64,000 nt of DNA from contig NZ_WCHR01000006.1 in NCBI RefSeq assembly GCF_008973825.1, forward strand, positions 62,001 through 126,000, written 5' to 3'. This DNA is from Gemmobacter serpentinus (GTDB lineage Bacteria; Pseudomonadota; Alphaproteobacteria; Rhodobacterales; Rhodobacteraceae). Position 1 is the first letter of the stretch; each line of letters starts with the position of its first letter. A model generated the notes under the pieces. It was not told the origin of the DNA. It made no database searches and saw nothing but the letters and a program-made list of their open reading frames with translations. Shown piece after piece: positions 44,699 to 53,678 of this stretch. Both the position numbers and the translations under genes were made by a program.

Positions 44699-46041
44699 TG
44701 GCCTTCCCGATTTCCGAGGCAACGCCGGTCCGCTTTGCCCCCGCCTTGCCCAAATCCGCCGATGTGGTCGTGATCGGCGGCGGCATCATCGGCGTGATGA
44801 CGGCCTGGCATCTGGCCGAACGCGGCGCGCGCGTGGTGCTCTGCGAAAAGGGCCGCATCGCGGGCGAGCAATCCAGCCGCAACTGGGGCTGGATCCGCCA
44901 ACAGGGCCGCGATTTCGGTGAACTCCCGATCATGATGGAATCGCTGCGGATCTGGCGTGCCATCGTGCCGGAACTGGGGGAGGATATCGGCTTTCGCCGG
45001 ACCGGGGTGATGTATCTGGCGGGGTCAGAGGCCGAGCTGGCCGGGTTCGAGGCCTGGCGGCTTGAGGCGCAGGGTTACGGCGTCGACAGCAAGATGCTGG
45101 GGGCAGGGGCGGTGGCCGGGCAGATCAGCGGCGCGTCGCGTCGCTGGCCCGGTGCTTTGTTCACTCCGTCGGATGCGCGGGCAGAGCCATGGCTTGCCGT
45201 GCCGCGCATGGCCGAAGGGGCCGTGCGGCGCGGCGCGGTTCTGATCGAGAGCTGTGCGGTGCGGGCGCTGGATACGGCGGCTGGGCGCATCGCCGGCGTG
45301 ATCACCGAACAGGGCCGGATTGCCTGCGATCAGGTCGTGCTGGCGGGGGGCGCGTGGTCGCGGCTGCTGGCGCAGGCGCATGGCGTCCATTTCCCGCAGC
45401 TGTCGGTGCGGGCCACGGTGATGGCGACCGAAGCCATGCCAGAGGTGTTCGCCGGTGCCGCCGCCGACCCCGAGATCGCCTTCCGCCGCCGCGCCGATGG
45501 CGGCTATACGCTGGCGGCGGGATCGGGGCATGATTTCTATATCGGGCCGGACGCCTTTCGCAGCTTCATTCCCTATCTGCCTGTGCTGAAACGGGATTTT
45601 CGCAGCACGCAGTTTCAGCCAATGGCCCCGAGGCACTATCCCGATGGCTGGATGACGCCGCGCAAATGGCAGGCGGATCGTCCGTCCCCCTTCGAGGCGA
45701 TCCGCGTGCTGAACCCCGCGCCATCGGACAAATTGCTGGCGCGGATGCAGGCGGCGTTTGAGAAAACCTTTCCCGGCATCGGTCCGGTGATCCCGCGCGC
45801 CACATGGGCGGGGATGATCGACACCATGCCCGATATCGTGCCGGTGATTGACCGCGCAGCCGCGTTGCCGGGCCTTGTGATCGCGACCGGGATGTGTGGC
45901 CATGGTTTTGGCATCGGGCCGGGCATTGGCCGTGTGGTGGCCGATCTGACACTTGGGCGCGACCCGGGGCATGATCTGTCGCGCTTTCGCCTGTCGCGCT
46001 TTACCGATGGCTCGACCCTGACCCCCGGCCCCTCGCTTTGA
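44695..46041 (+). CDS. FAD-dependent D-amino-acid-oxidase-like oxidoreductase
   Basis: A 448-residue flavoprotein of the DAO/DadA superfamily. The FAD-binding loop is VVIGGGIIGVMTAWHLAERG (residues 26-44), and the next segment, GEQSSRNWGWIRQQGRD, is typical of a DadA-like group. The C-terminal GMCGHGFGIGPGIGRVVADL binds FAD as well. It would oxidise a D- or N-substituted amino acid to a 2-oxo acid. Its start overlaps the argE-like gene stop (ATGATG), so the two are coupled. The specific substrate is not decided; with two acyl-hydrolases flanking, the cluster may consume N-acylated or D-amino acids. Confidence 0.87.
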   Translation: MMAFPISEATPVRFAPALPKSADVVVIGGGIIGVMTAWHLAERGARVVLCEKGRIAGEQSSRNWGWIRQQGRDFGELPIMMESLRIWRAIVPELGEDIGFRRTGVMYLAGSEAELAGFEAWRLEAQGYGVDSKMLGAGAVAGQISGASRRWPGALFTPSDARAEPWLAVPRMAEGAVRRGAVLIESCAVRALDTAAGRIAGVITEQGRIACDQVVLAGGAWSRLLAQAHGVHFPQLSVRATVMATEAMPEVFAGAAADPEIAFRRRADGGYTLAAGSGHDFYIGPDAFRSFIPYLPVLKRDFRSTQFQPMAPRHYPDGWMTPRKWQADRPSPFEAIRVLNPAPSDKLLARMQAAFEKTFPGIGPVIPRATWAGMIDTMPDIVPVIDRAAALPGLVIATGMCGHGFGIGPGIGRVVADLTLGRDPGHDLSRFRLSRFTDGSTLTPGPSL

Positions 46042-46062
46042 CCCTGAACCCCGGATCCGTCC

Positions 46063-47265
46063 ATGACCGCCTTTGACCGCCCAACCGCATGGTTGACCGA
46101 CTGGCTGCCCGAAATCATCGGCTGGCGACAGGATTTTCACCGCCATCCCGAATTACTGTTCGATCTGCCGCGCACCGCCGGGCGGGTGGCGCAGTTGCTG
46201 CGCAGCTTTGGTTGCGACTCGGTGGTCGAGGGCATCGGGCGCAGCGGCGTGGTCGGGGTGATCCAGGGCGCGCGCCAGGCCTCGGGCCAAAGTTCGGGCC
46301 AAAGTCCGGGCCGGGTGATCGGCTTGCGCGCCGATATGGATGCGCTGCCGATCATGGAACGAACCGGGCGCGAATATACCTCGACGGTGCCGGGCAAGAT
46401 GCATGCCTGCGGTCATGACGGGCATATGTCCATGTTGCTGGCGGCTGCCAAGTATCTTGCCGCAACCCGTGATTTCGACGGGACCGTGGTCGTGATCTTC
46501 CAACCCGCCGAAGAGGGTGGCGGCGGCGGACGCGAGATGGTGCAGGATGGGTTGATGGACCGCTTCGCCATCCAGGAGGTCTATGGGATGCATAATATGC
46601 CGGGCCTGCCGGTGGGGCAGTTCTGCATCCGGCCCGGCGCTATGATGGCAGCGGCGGATCAGTTCGAGATCACGGTGACCGGCAAGGGCGGCCATGCGGC
46701 GCGCCCGCAGGACGGCGTCGATACGATGCTGGTGGCGGCCCATATCGTTGTGGCCGCGCAAAGCATCATCAGCCGCAACACAGACCCTATGGCACAGGCG
46801 GTGCTGTCGATCTGCACCATGTCGGGCGATTCCACCGCGCATAATGTCATCCCGCAGGTGGTGAAGATGCGCGGCACCGTGCGCAGTCTTGATCCGGCGG
46901 TGCAGGACCGGGTGGAGCGCCGGCTGAACGATCTCGTCACCGGCACCGCGCAGGCCTTTGGTGCGACCGGGATGCTGGACTACAGGCGCGGCTATCCGGT
47001 GACGGTGAATGCCTTGGCCCAGACGGGTTACGCGGCTGATGTCGCGCGCAGGGTGGCCGCAGGTCCGGTCGATGCCGAGACGGTACCGCAGATGTGGGCC
47101 GAGGATTTCAGCTTCATGCTGAATGCCCGCCCCGGCGCCTATATCTTCACCGGCAATGGCGACAGCGCGGCGTTGCATCATCCGGAGTATGACTTCAACG
47201 ATGCGGCGCTCCCCTTCGGGGCCGCGTGGTATATCGGCATGGCCGAGGCGCGGTTGGCCCCTTAG
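46063..47265 (+). CDS. M20 family amidohydrolase (hippurate hydrolase-like)
   Basis: A 400-residue amidohydrolase of the HipO/IAA-amino-acid hydrolase group. Seen are the DFHRHPELLFDLPRT start (residues 24-38), the metal ligands in HACGHDGHMSM (Cys116, His118), the Glu pair in QPAEEGGGG, MHNMPGLPVGQF and the C-terminal ALHHPEYDFND. It cleaves N-acyl amino acids to the amino acid and an acid. It lies 21 bases after the flavoprotein gene and converges on the glycosyltransferase gene with a 3-base overlap. Residues about 74-83 are SGQSSGQSPG, from a 12-bp in-frame duplication in a surface loop. Confidence 0.9.
   Translation: MTAFDRPTAWLTDWLPEIIGWRQDFHRHPELLFDLPRTAGRVAQLLRSFGCDSVVEGIGRSGVVGVIQGARQASGQSSGQSPGRVIGLRADMDALPIMERTGREYTSTVPGKMHACGHDGHMSMLLAAAKYLAATRDFDGTVVVIFQPAEEGGGGGREMVQDGLMDRFAIQEVYGMHNMPGLPVGQFCIRPGAMMAAADQFEITVTGKGGHAARPQDGVDTMLVAAHIVVAAQSIISRNTDPMAQAVLSICTMSGDSTAHNVIPQVVKMRGTVRSLDPAVQDRVERRLNDLVTGTAQAFGATGMLDYRRGYPVTVNALAQTGYAADVARRVAAGPVDAETVPQMWAEDFSFMLNARPGAYIFTGNGDSAALHHPEYDFNDAALPFGAAWYIGMAEARLAP
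46284..46312 (+). repeat. 12-bp in-frame tandem duplication
   Basis: GGGCCAAAGTTC (46284-46295) and GGGCCAAAGTCC (46296-46307) are followed by a partial third GGGCC. The repeat encodes SGQSSGQS inside the M20 amidohydrolase and keeps the frame. Confidence 0.75.
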
Positions 47266-49169
47266 ACCTCCGCCTCTGCCGTATCGAAATGGCCATGGCT
47301 GGTCTTGTCCCACCAGAAGGGCTTGTGAACCAGTTCCCACGCCGCCTTGTAGGAAGACAGCGCGCCAAGCGGGAAGTAAAAGTGCAAAAGCAGCGCCCAA
47401 CCCCAGCCCATGCGGTTGGGCGTCAGGCGCATCGCGACCAGTGTGACCGCGATCATCAGCGCTTCGGTCAGCAGGAAAACCCCGACAATCAATTGATACA
47501 TCGGTTCGGGCAACGCATTCACGACCGGATGCGACAGGCCCAGCGGCACGATCCAGAACGACCACAGCACCGGCGTCAGCATATATTGCGAGATCGATGA
47601 CAGGAACAGCGCCTGAAACCCCAGGAACTGCCGCCAGCCCAGTTGCCGCAGCAAGAGGCGCGGCTGCCGCATATGAACGGCATAGGTCATCATATAGCCC
47701 TTGAGCCAGCGCGAGCGCTGCTTGACCCATGGGATCACCCGGCAATTCGCCTCTTCAAAGGTTGTGGTCGCGATCAGCTCTGTCCGGTAGCCATGGCGCG
47801 CCAGTCGCATCCCAAGATCGGCGTCTTCGGTCACGTTGAAGGCGTCCCAGGCCCCCAGATCCTCCAATGCGGCGCGGCGGAAGAACAGGGTGGTGCCGCC
47901 CAAAGGCACGGCGAGGCCAAGGCGCGCGATGCCGGGCAGGAAAATGCGGAACCAGCTGGCATATTCCATGGTGAAACAGCGGCTGAGCCAGTTGGTGCCG
48001 GGGTTGTAGAAGTCCAGCATCCCCTGTAGGCAGGCGGTGCGCGGATCGCAGACCGCAAAGCGCGCGGCGACCTTGCGGATCTGGTCGGGCTCCGGCGCAT
48101 CCTCGGCATCATAGACGCCGATAATCGTGCCGCGACACTGGCCAAGCGCGTGGTTCAGCGCGCGCGGCTTGGTGCGGATCACCCCGTCCGGCACCACCAC
48201 GACCCGCATCCAGTTCGGCAGATCGGCCCGGCGCAGCGCGGCGCGCGTCACCTGATCGACTTCCTCCACCACCAGCAGGATATCGAGAAGCTCGCGCGGG
48301 TAATCGAGCTTTGACAGCCGCTGCACCAGCCGCCCGGCAATGTCGCCCTCATTATACAGCGCCACCATGACCGAGACGGTGGGCAGGATATCCGCCCCGT
48401 CAGGCGGCAGCGGTGCGGCTTTGGCCGGGTGGCGCAGCATGGCAAGGATTGCGGCTGTTTTCAGGGCCGTGGCGGCAGCGAGGGTGACCAGGGCCCAGAG
48501 ACTGAGCACCCAGATCAGCGTGACCGGCGCGATCAGCGCCCAGGCGATGATCAGGGCCGCCCCGGCGCGGATCCAGAACAGTTGCGCGCGGCCGCCCCAG
48601 TTGCGGCAGCTTTCACCCTCGGTCACCGTCGTCAGTGCCGCCTGATCCAGTTGCCGCCCGCGCTGATGCAGCATCTCGGCCTCCAGCCGGTCCGCCGTGG
48701 TCAGCGCCATGGCAACGCGGCCAAAACGCTGGATCAGGGCAGGGCGGTGGCGCGCGAACGCCTCGGGATGGGGGGTCGCGATCACCGTCAGATCGCCAAG
48801 CCGCCGCCAGGGCAGCAGCCCGTCGCGCAGACAGGCCTTTGCCCCCCAGACATCAATCAGACGCGGATCGGAGGGCAGGCGGTCCAGATCGGCAAGTTCG
48901 ATCCCCCAATGGCGGCTGACCTGTTGCAATAGCCGCGCCTCGCCGATCAGCCCGCGCGACAGCAGGATATCGGCCAGCCGTCCGCCATGCCGGGCGCGCA
49001 GGGTCAGCGCCTGCATCAGATCTTCGGGTGCGATCACCCCTTCGCGTAGCAATGAGATCCCGAGGCGCTCGCAATTGCCTGCCATACTGCCCGTTTCGAC
49101 CTGCCGCACCGGCCCGCACCTTTCGGCGGTCATCGCGGCAGCGGGCTGAGGCAGGGGGGCAAGGTGCAT
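47262..49169 (-). CDS. GT2-type membrane glycosyltransferase with N-terminal GspE_N domain
   Basis: A protein of up to 635 residues. The N-terminal part (about residues 33-170) matches the GspE_N/MshEN fold (LGISLLREGVIAPEDLMQAL, GGRLADILLSRGLIGEARLL), usually a c-di-GMP-binding module. Two helices follow (about 195-240), then a processive GT2 catalytic domain: VSVMVALYNEGDIAGRL, DAEDAPEPDQ, TEDADLGMRL and QRSRWLKG (the QxxRW motif), and four more helices. It resembles NfrB-like and other exopolysaccharide synthases. Start uncertain: ATGs at 49169, 49133 and 49085 are all possible, none with a clear ribosome binding site, and 49085 begins just before the conserved sequence. It overlaps the M20 gene at its 3' end by 4 bases. 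Confidence 0.87.
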   Translation of the reverse strand: MHLAPLPQPAAAMTAERCGPVRQVETGSMAGNCERLGISLLREGVIAPEDLMQALTLRARHGGRLADILLSRGLIGEARLLQQVSRHWGIELADLDRLPSDPRLIDVWGAKACLRDGLLPWRRLGDLTVIATPHPEAFARHRPALIQRFGRVAMALTTADRLEAEMLHQRGRQLDQAALTTVTEGESCRNWGGRAQLFWIRAGAALIIAWALIAPVTLIWVLSLWALVTLAAATALKTAAILAMLRHPAKAAPLPPDGADILPTVSVMVALYNEGDIAGRLVQRLSKLDYPRELLDILLVVEEVDQVTRAALRRADLPNWMRVVVVPDGVIRTKPRALNHALGQCRGTIIGVYDAEDAPEPDQIRKVAARFAVCDPRTACLQGMLDFYNPGTNWLSRCFTMEYASWFRIFLPGIARLGLAVPLGGTTLFFRRAALEDLGAWDAFNVTEDADLGMRLARHGYRTELIATTTFEEANCRVIPWVKQRSRWLKGYMMTYAVHMRQPRLLLRQLGWRQFLGFQALFLSSISQYMLTPVLWSFWIVPLGLSHPVVNALPEPMYQLIVGVFLLTEALMIAVTLVAMRLTPNRMGWGWALLLHFYFPLGALSSYKAAWELVHKPFWWDKTSHGHFDTAEAEV

Positions 49170-49232
49170 CGAACAAGGCCCGGCTGGGGATCAACCCGAC
49201 CGAGCCTGCAAGAGCGGGGTTAACAAATGATT

Positions 49233-49261
49233 AAGCCGCGCCGGGAATCCGGGCGCGGCTT
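49233..49261 (-). terminator. hairpin terminator after carA
   Basis: Ten-base perfect arms (AAGCCGCGCC and GGCGCGGCTT) flank a 9-base loop that can itself pair. On the minus strand, 19 bases after the carA stop, the stem is followed by an AT-rich TTAATCATTTGTT. It probably ends the carA transcript. Confidence 0.6.
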
Positions 49262-49280
49262 GATCCGAAACGATCGCAGA

Positions 49281-50435
49281 TCAGGCGGCGCGGCGGGCGC
49301 GCATGGCCTCGGCGAATTTCTCGAACAGATAGAAGCTGTCCTGCGGGCCGGGGCTGGCCTCGGGGTGGTGCTGCACCGAGAAGACCGGCTTGTCGGCCAG
49401 CGCGATGCCGCAATTGGTGCCGTCAAACAGCGAGACATGGGTCTCGATCACCCCTTCGGGCAGGGTCTGCGCATCGACAGTGAACCCATGGTTCATCGAG
49501 GTGATCTCGACCTTGCCGGTGGTCACATCCTTGACCGGGTGGTTCGCGCCGTGGTGGCCATGGCCCATCTTCACGGTTTGCGCGCCAAGCGCCAGCGCCA
49601 GCATCTGATGGCCAAGGCAGATGCCGAAGATCGGCAGATCGCGCTTCAGCACATCCTGGATCATCGGCACGGCATAAGTGCCGGTCGCCGCCGGATCGCC
49701 GGGGCCGTTCGACAGGAACACGCCTTCGGGATTATGCGCCAGCACCTCTTCGGCTGTGGCGGTTGCGGGCAGCACGATCACTTCGCAGCCGCTGGAGGCA
49801 AGGCAGCGCAGGATATTGCGCTTGGCGCCGTAATCCACCGCCACGACCTTGAAGCCCGGGCCTTCGCGACGGGTATAGCCTTCGGGCCAGGCCCAGCGTT
49901 GCTCGTCCCAGGCATAGGATTGGGCGCAGGTCACGTCCTTGGCCAGATCGAGGCCGACAAGCCCCTGCCAGCCGCGCGCCTTGGCAATGAGCGCCTCGAT
50001 GTCGAACTTGCCTTCGGGGTTGAAGGACAGCGCGACATGCGGCGCGCCCTGCTGGCGGATCGCGCGGGTCAGGCGACGGGTGTCGATCCCGCCGATGCCG
50101 ATGCGGCCTTTGGCCTTCATCCAGTCTTGCAGGTTCTGCGTCGCACGCCAGTTCGACGGCGCGGTCGGATCCCATTTCACCACCATGCCGGCGGCGACCG
50201 GCGCGCCGGTTTCGTCATCCTCGGGGGTGACGCCGGTATTGCCGATATGGGGGAAGGTGAAGGTGACGATCTGCCCCGCATAAGAGGGATCGGTCATGAT
50301 TTCCTGATAGCCGGTCATCGAGGTGTTGAAGACCAGCTCTGCCACGGTATCGCCGGTTGCACCGAAGCCCTTGCCGTAGAAAATCGTGCCGTCTGCGAGG
50401 ACAAGGCAGGCGGTGGGGGCGTTCTGGCTTTGCAT
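49281..50435 (-). CDS. carA: carbamoyl-phosphate synthase small subunit
   Basis: A 384-residue glutaminase subunit. The N-terminal half starts with PTACLVLADGTIFYGKGFGA and contains NTSMTGYQEIMTDPSYAGQ. The class I glutamine amidotransferase half has GVFLSNGPGDPAA, the nucleophile Cys273 in PIFGICLGHQML, and the His-x-Glu pair in SVQHHPEASPGP. It provides ammonia to CarB for arginine and pyrimidine synthesis; carB is not in the window. ATG 50435 has GGAGAG 5 bases ahead. It is divergent from yqeY. Confidence 0.95.
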   Translation of the reverse strand: MQSQNAPTACLVLADGTIFYGKGFGATGDTVAELVFNTSMTGYQEIMTDPSYAGQIVTFTFPHIGNTGVTPEDDETGAPVAAGMVVKWDPTAPSNWRATQNLQDWMKAKGRIGIGGIDTRRLTRAIRQQGAPHVALSFNPEGKFDIEALIAKARGWQGLVGLDLAKDVTCAQSYAWDEQRWAWPEGYTRREGPGFKVVAVDYGAKRNILRCLASSGCEVIVLPATATAEEVLAHNPEGVFLSNGPGDPAATGTYAVPMIQDVLKRDLPIFGICLGHQMLALALGAQTVKMGHGHHGANHPVKDVTTGKVEITSMNHGFTVDAQTLPEGVIETHVSLFDGTNCGIALADKPVFSVQHHPEASPGPQDSFYLFEKFAEAMRARRAA

Positions 50436-50560
50436 GGCGACTCTCCGGGTAAACGGGCGGAACCTACGGGCAGCGGGCAGGGGGGTCAAGGGTTTTGCAG
50501 GTGCAGAATCCTCAATTATCTTGCCCTTATTTGTCAATATGTTAGCTGCCTGTCGCCCCA

Positions 50561-50589
50561 TTGTGTTACAGGGCGTGAGCGGGTAATAT
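50561..50589 (+). promoter_or_regulatory. yqeY promoter
   Basis: TTGTGT (50561-50566), a 17-base spacer and TAATAT (50584-50589) form a good sigma-70-type promoter 31 bases before the yqeY start. A TTGACA on the opposite strand (about 50533-50538) may belong to the carA promoter, but I find no matching -10 at proper spacing. Confidence 0.6.
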
Positions 50590-50620
50590 GACCCCTTACA
50601 TCCGAGGGGACAGGATCACC

Positions 50621-51073
50621 ATGACGATGCGTGACCAATTGCAGACCGCGCTGAAAGAGGCGATGAAGGCCAAGGAGGCGGATCGCCTTTCCACGCTGCG
50701 CCTGATCAACGCTGCGATCAAGGACCGCGAGATTGCGCTGCGTGAAGAGGGCGGCGAGGTCGATGATGCGGCCATCCTCGCCATTCTGGGCAAGATGGTG
50801 AAGCAGCGCCAGGAAAGCGCGCGCGCCTATGAAGAGGGCGGTCGGCTGGAACTGGCGGAAAAGGAACTGGCCGAGGTCAAGGTAATTTCGGAATTCCTGC
50901 CCAAGCAGCTGGATGCTTCCGAGGTTGCCGCTGCCATTGCCGCTGCCGTGGCCGAGGCAGGGGCGACCAGCATCCGCGACATGGGCAAGGTTATGGCGGT
51001 GCTGAAGGGCAAGTATACCGGCCAGATGGATTTTGGCGCCGTTGGCCCGATGGTGAAAGACCAGCTGGCCTGA
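50621..51073 (+). CDS. yqeY: GatB/YqeY-domain protein
   Basis: A 150-residue cytoplasmic protein of the YqeY family, related to the C-terminal tRNA-binding domain of amidotransferase subunit GatB. The typical start MTMRDQLQTALKEAMKAKEA, LSTLRLINAAIKDREI and the helical C-terminal GKVMAVLKGKYTGQMDFGAV are all present. The role is uncertain; members may bind tRNA. Start: the ATG at 50621 with AGGA six bases upstream (Met3 at 50627 is an alternative). It is divergent from carA, a conserved arrangement in alphaproteobacteria as far as I recall. A terminator follows. Confidence 0.92.
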   Translation: MTMRDQLQTALKEAMKAKEADRLSTLRLINAAIKDREIALREEGGEVDDAAILAILGKMVKQRQESARAYEEGGRLELAEKELAEVKVISEFLPKQLDASEVAAAIAAAVAEAGATSIRDMGKVMAVLKGKYTGQMDFGAVGPMVKDQLA

Positions 51074-51125
51074 GGTCAGGGCACGCGGTTCAAGGCCTGT
51101 TTGCCCTGAACAACGATACTCAAGG

Positions 51126-51147
51126 CGGGGCCTGCGGGGCCCCGTTT
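51126..51147 (+). terminator. rho-independent terminator after yqeY
   Basis: A 7-base stem (CGGGGCC / GGCCCCG) with a TGCGG loop is followed by TTTGCTTTTG, 53 bases after the yqeY stop. Confidence 0.8.
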
Positions 51148-51211
51148 GCTTTTGCTGAACGATTGCTGTTGCTGGCCCGCAGTCGAGCAAGGCCCGTTCG
51201 AGCATAAAAGG

Positions 51212-51712
51212 TCAGGGCGCGGTGGTCCGGTTACAGACCCTCAGCCGCGCGCGCAGATCCCCCTCCAGCCTCAGGCGTTCGTCCGGTGTCAGGAAGGCAC
51301 CGATCTCCACCTCGCGCGGGCCGCCCGACAGGGTCAGGTAATGCGGCACCGGCCCGCCATGGGCATGGCGGGTGACGCGCACCCAATAGGGATTGGCCTC
51401 CCAGCTTTGCACGCGCCGTCCCGGCCCCTGCCGAACCAGCCGCATATGTGCTGCGGCAATCTCCAGATCCTCCAGGATCTCGCCATCGCGATAGGATTTC
51501 TGCAAGCCCCACCACAGCGCCGCAATCGCCAGCACCAGAAAGGGCAGCAGGCCCCAAAGCACCCCTGTGCCAAGCACCGCAAAGAGCGGCAGGGTAATCA
51601 GCGCCGCCGTGCCGCCGACAAACCACACAAAACCGCGCCGCGGCAGCGAGCGGTAGGGCCACAGATGCAGCCGCTCGCCCTCGGGCGAAGGGGGAAGCCA
51701 TTCATAGGGCAT
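51212..51712 (-). CDS. DUF2244 family membrane protein
   Basis: A 166-residue inner-membrane protein with two hydrophobic helices (about residues 28-46 and 48-66) and a C-terminal cytoplasmic beta-rich domain (about 75-160). The N-terminal LWPYRSLPRRGFVWFVGG and the YWVRVTRH / EVEIGAFLTPDER stretches are typical of DUF2244, which in alphaproteobacteria is often found near cytochrome oxidase genes; ctaD is encoded next door on the same strand. The function is unknown. The ATG at 51712 lacks a clear ribosome binding site, but upstream extension is not conserved. Confidence 0.82.
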   Translation of the reverse strand: MPYEWLPPSPEGERLHLWPYRSLPRRGFVWFVGGTAALITLPLFAVLGTGVLWGLLPFLVLAIAALWWGLQKSYRDGEILEDLEIAAAHMRLVRQGPGRRVQSWEANPYWVRVTRHAHGGPVPHYLTLSGGPREVEIGAFLTPDERLRLEGDLRARLRVCNRTTAP

Positions 51713-51848
51713 GGGCGCGAAGATAGCCGCCGCTGCGGGAAAGGAAAGGGGGCTCGCGCTTCGTTCTTGGGGCCTTGATCCGGTTCCACAAGGCACGCGC
51801 CGGACCGGAGGGTTTCTGGAAAAAGGAAGATTGGAAGGCACTTACCCC

Positions 51849-51912
51849 TTCATCTGTTCAAAAATATCCTCGGGGGGCGGCCGACAGGCCGATGGGGGGC
51901 AGACAGCCCCCC
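51849..51912 (-). repeat. hairpins + GATATTTTTGAACAGATGAAG element, copy D
   Basis: In the minus orientation the order is GGGGGGCTGTCTGCCCCCC, CGGCCTGTCGGCCG, then CCGAGGATATTTTTGAACAG and ATGAA. Both hairpins precede the tail, as in the copy at 62.72-62.81 kb. It lies between the ctaD terminator and the DUF2244 start. Confidence 0.75.
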
Positions 51913-51950
51913 GGCGCGGCAGGATGCCGCGCGCAGCATCAACAGGCTGG

Positions 51951-51986
51951 CAAAAGCAAAAGGCCCCGGATTGCTCCGGGGCCTTT
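51951..51986 (-). terminator. strong rho-independent terminator after ctaD
   Basis: A perfect 12-base stem (AAAGGCCCCGGA / TCCGGGGCCTTT, 51959-51986) with a 4-base loop is followed on the minus strand by TTTTGCTTTTG, 21 bases after the ctaD stop. Confidence 0.9.
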
Positions 51987-52007
51987 CTGGCGCAACTGAT
52001 CCGGGGA

Positions 52008-53678
52008 TCAGTGGCTGTGGCTCTTGTCCCAGTCTTCGCGCTTGGGGAGCTGCTCGAAAGTATGCTCCGGCGGCGGGCAGGTCAGGGTCCATTCCAGCGT
52101 ATCGGCATATTCGTTCCAGTAGTTGTTCTCGGTGACCTTGCGGCCAAAGAACAGCGAGTAGAACACGATCCCGATGAAGAACAGGAACGAGGCAAAGGCC
52201 AGGAAGGCACCGATCGAGGACACGAAGTTCCAGGTGGCGAAGGCCTCCGGGTAGTCGATATAGCGGCGCGGCATCCCTTGGCGTCCCAGGAAGTGCTGCG
52301 GGAAGAAGGTCAGGTTCGCGCCGATGAAGAACAGCAGGAAATGCAGCTTGCCCGCCCATTCCGGGTAATGCCGCCCCGACATCTTGCCGAACCAGAAATA
52401 GATCCCGGAGAAGATGCAGAAGGCCGCGCCCAGCGACATGGTATAGTGGAAGTGCGCCACGACATAATAGGTGTCGTGATAGGCGCGGTCGATCCCGGCC
52501 TGGCTCAGCACGATGCCGGTCACGCCGCCCACGGTGAACAGGAACAGGAAGCCAAGCGCGAACAGCATCGGCGTCTTGAACTCGATCGAGCCGCCCCACA
52601 TGGTCGCGATCCAGGAGAAGATCTTGATGCCGGTGGGCACCGCGATCACCATGGTGGCGGTCATGAAATAGGCCTGCTGGGTCAGCGACATGCCGACGGT
52701 ATACATGTGGTGCGCCCAGACGACGAAGCCCAGAACACCGATACCGACCATGGCATAGACCATCGGCAGATAGCCGAAGATCGGTTTGCGCGAGAAGGTG
52801 GCGATCACCTGGCTTGCGATGCCGAAGCCCGGCACGATCACGATATACACTTCCGGGTGGCCGAAGAACCACAGGATGTGTTGATACAGGATCGGGTCAC
52901 CGCCGCCCGAAGGCTGGAAGAAGGTGGTGCCGAAATTGCGGTCGGTCAGCAGCATGGTGATGGCGCCGGCCAGAACGGGCAGCGACAGCAGGATCAGCCA
53001 GGCGGTGACGAAGACCGACCAGGCGAACAGCGGCACCTTGTGCATGGTCATGCCGGGGGCACGCATGTTCAGGAAGGTGGTGATGATGTTGATCGCGCCC
53101 AGGATCGACGAGGCCCCCGACAGGTGGACCGCGAAGATCGCGAGGTCCATCGAGTAGCCGCCTTCCATGGTCGAGAGCGGCGGGTAAAGCACCCAGCCCA
53201 CGCCCGCGCCCATCTGGTCATTGCCGCCCGGCGAGAAGACCGATGCGACCGCAAGCGAGGTGCCCGCAAAGTAAAGCCAGAAGGACAGGTTGTTCATCCG
53301 CGGGAACGCCATATCCGGCGCACCGATCTGCAGCGGCATGAAGTAGTTGCCGAAACCTCCGAACAGCGCCGGGATGACGACGAAGAACATCATCAACACG
53401 CCATGCGCGGTGATCGAGACGTTCCAGAGGTGCCCGTTGGGCGTGCAGGCGCGCGTTGCATCGGCAAAGAGGCGGGTGCCTTCCATGCACATATGCTGAA
53501 CGCCCGGCTCCATGAGTTCCAGGCGCATGAAAACCGTGAACCCGACCGACAGCAGGCCCGTCAGACCTGCGACGAAGAGGTAAAGGATGCCGATGTCCTT
53601 GTGGTTCGTTGACATGAACCAGCGGGTAAAGAACCCCCGCGTATCGTGTTCGTGGCCATGAATGGCTGCGTCGGCCAT
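52008..53678 (-). CDS. ctaD: aa3-type cytochrome c oxidase subunit I
   Basis: A 556-residue heme-copper oxidase core subunit with twelve transmembrane helices. Ligands seen: heme a His in [12 protein letters not shown], the Cu-B His and cross-linked Tyr in [12 protein letters not shown], the two Cu-B His in WAHHMYTVG, and the heme a3 and a His pair in [12 protein letters not shown]. The D-pathway Asn-rich loop [10 protein letters not shown] and the Glu of the proton path are in place, so it is an A-type oxidase. Start: ATG 53678 with GGGAGGAG before it. ctaC, ctaE and assembly genes are absent here, so ctaD is expressed alone, as is common in Rhodobacter and Paracoccus. A terminator follows. 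Confidence 0.96.
   Translation of the reverse strand: MADAAIHGHEHDTRGFFTRWFMSTNHKDIGILYLFVAGLTGLLSVGFTVFMRLELMEPGVQHMCMEGTRLFADATRACTPNGHLWNVSITAHGVLMMFFVVIPALFGGFGNYFMPLQIGAPDMAFPRMNNLSFWLYFAGTSLAVASVFSPGGNDQMGAGVGWVLYPPLSTMEGGYSMDLAIFAVHLSGASSILGAINIITTFLNMRAPGMTMHKVPLFAWSVFVTAWLILLSLPVLAGAITMLLTDRNFGTTFFQPSGGGDPILYQHILWFFGHPEVYIVIVPGFGIASQVIATFSRKPIFGYLPMVYAMVGIGVLGFVVWAHHMYTVGMSLTQQAYFMTATMVIAVPTGIKIFSWIATMWGGSIEFKTPMLFALGFLFLFTVGGVTGIVLSQAGIDRAYHDTYYVVAHFHYTMSLGAAFCIFSGIYFWFGKMSGRHYPEWAGKLHFLLFFIGANLTFFPQHFLGRQGMPRRYIDYPEAFATWNFVSSIGAFLAFASFLFFIGIVFYSLFFGRKVTENNYWNEYADTLEWTLTCPPPEHTFEQLPKREDWDKSHSH

Noticed and set aside
51711-53612. 633-codon plus-strand open frame opposite ctaD
   Set aside because: Antisense to ctaD; rich in Gly, Arg, Asp and His; no domain.
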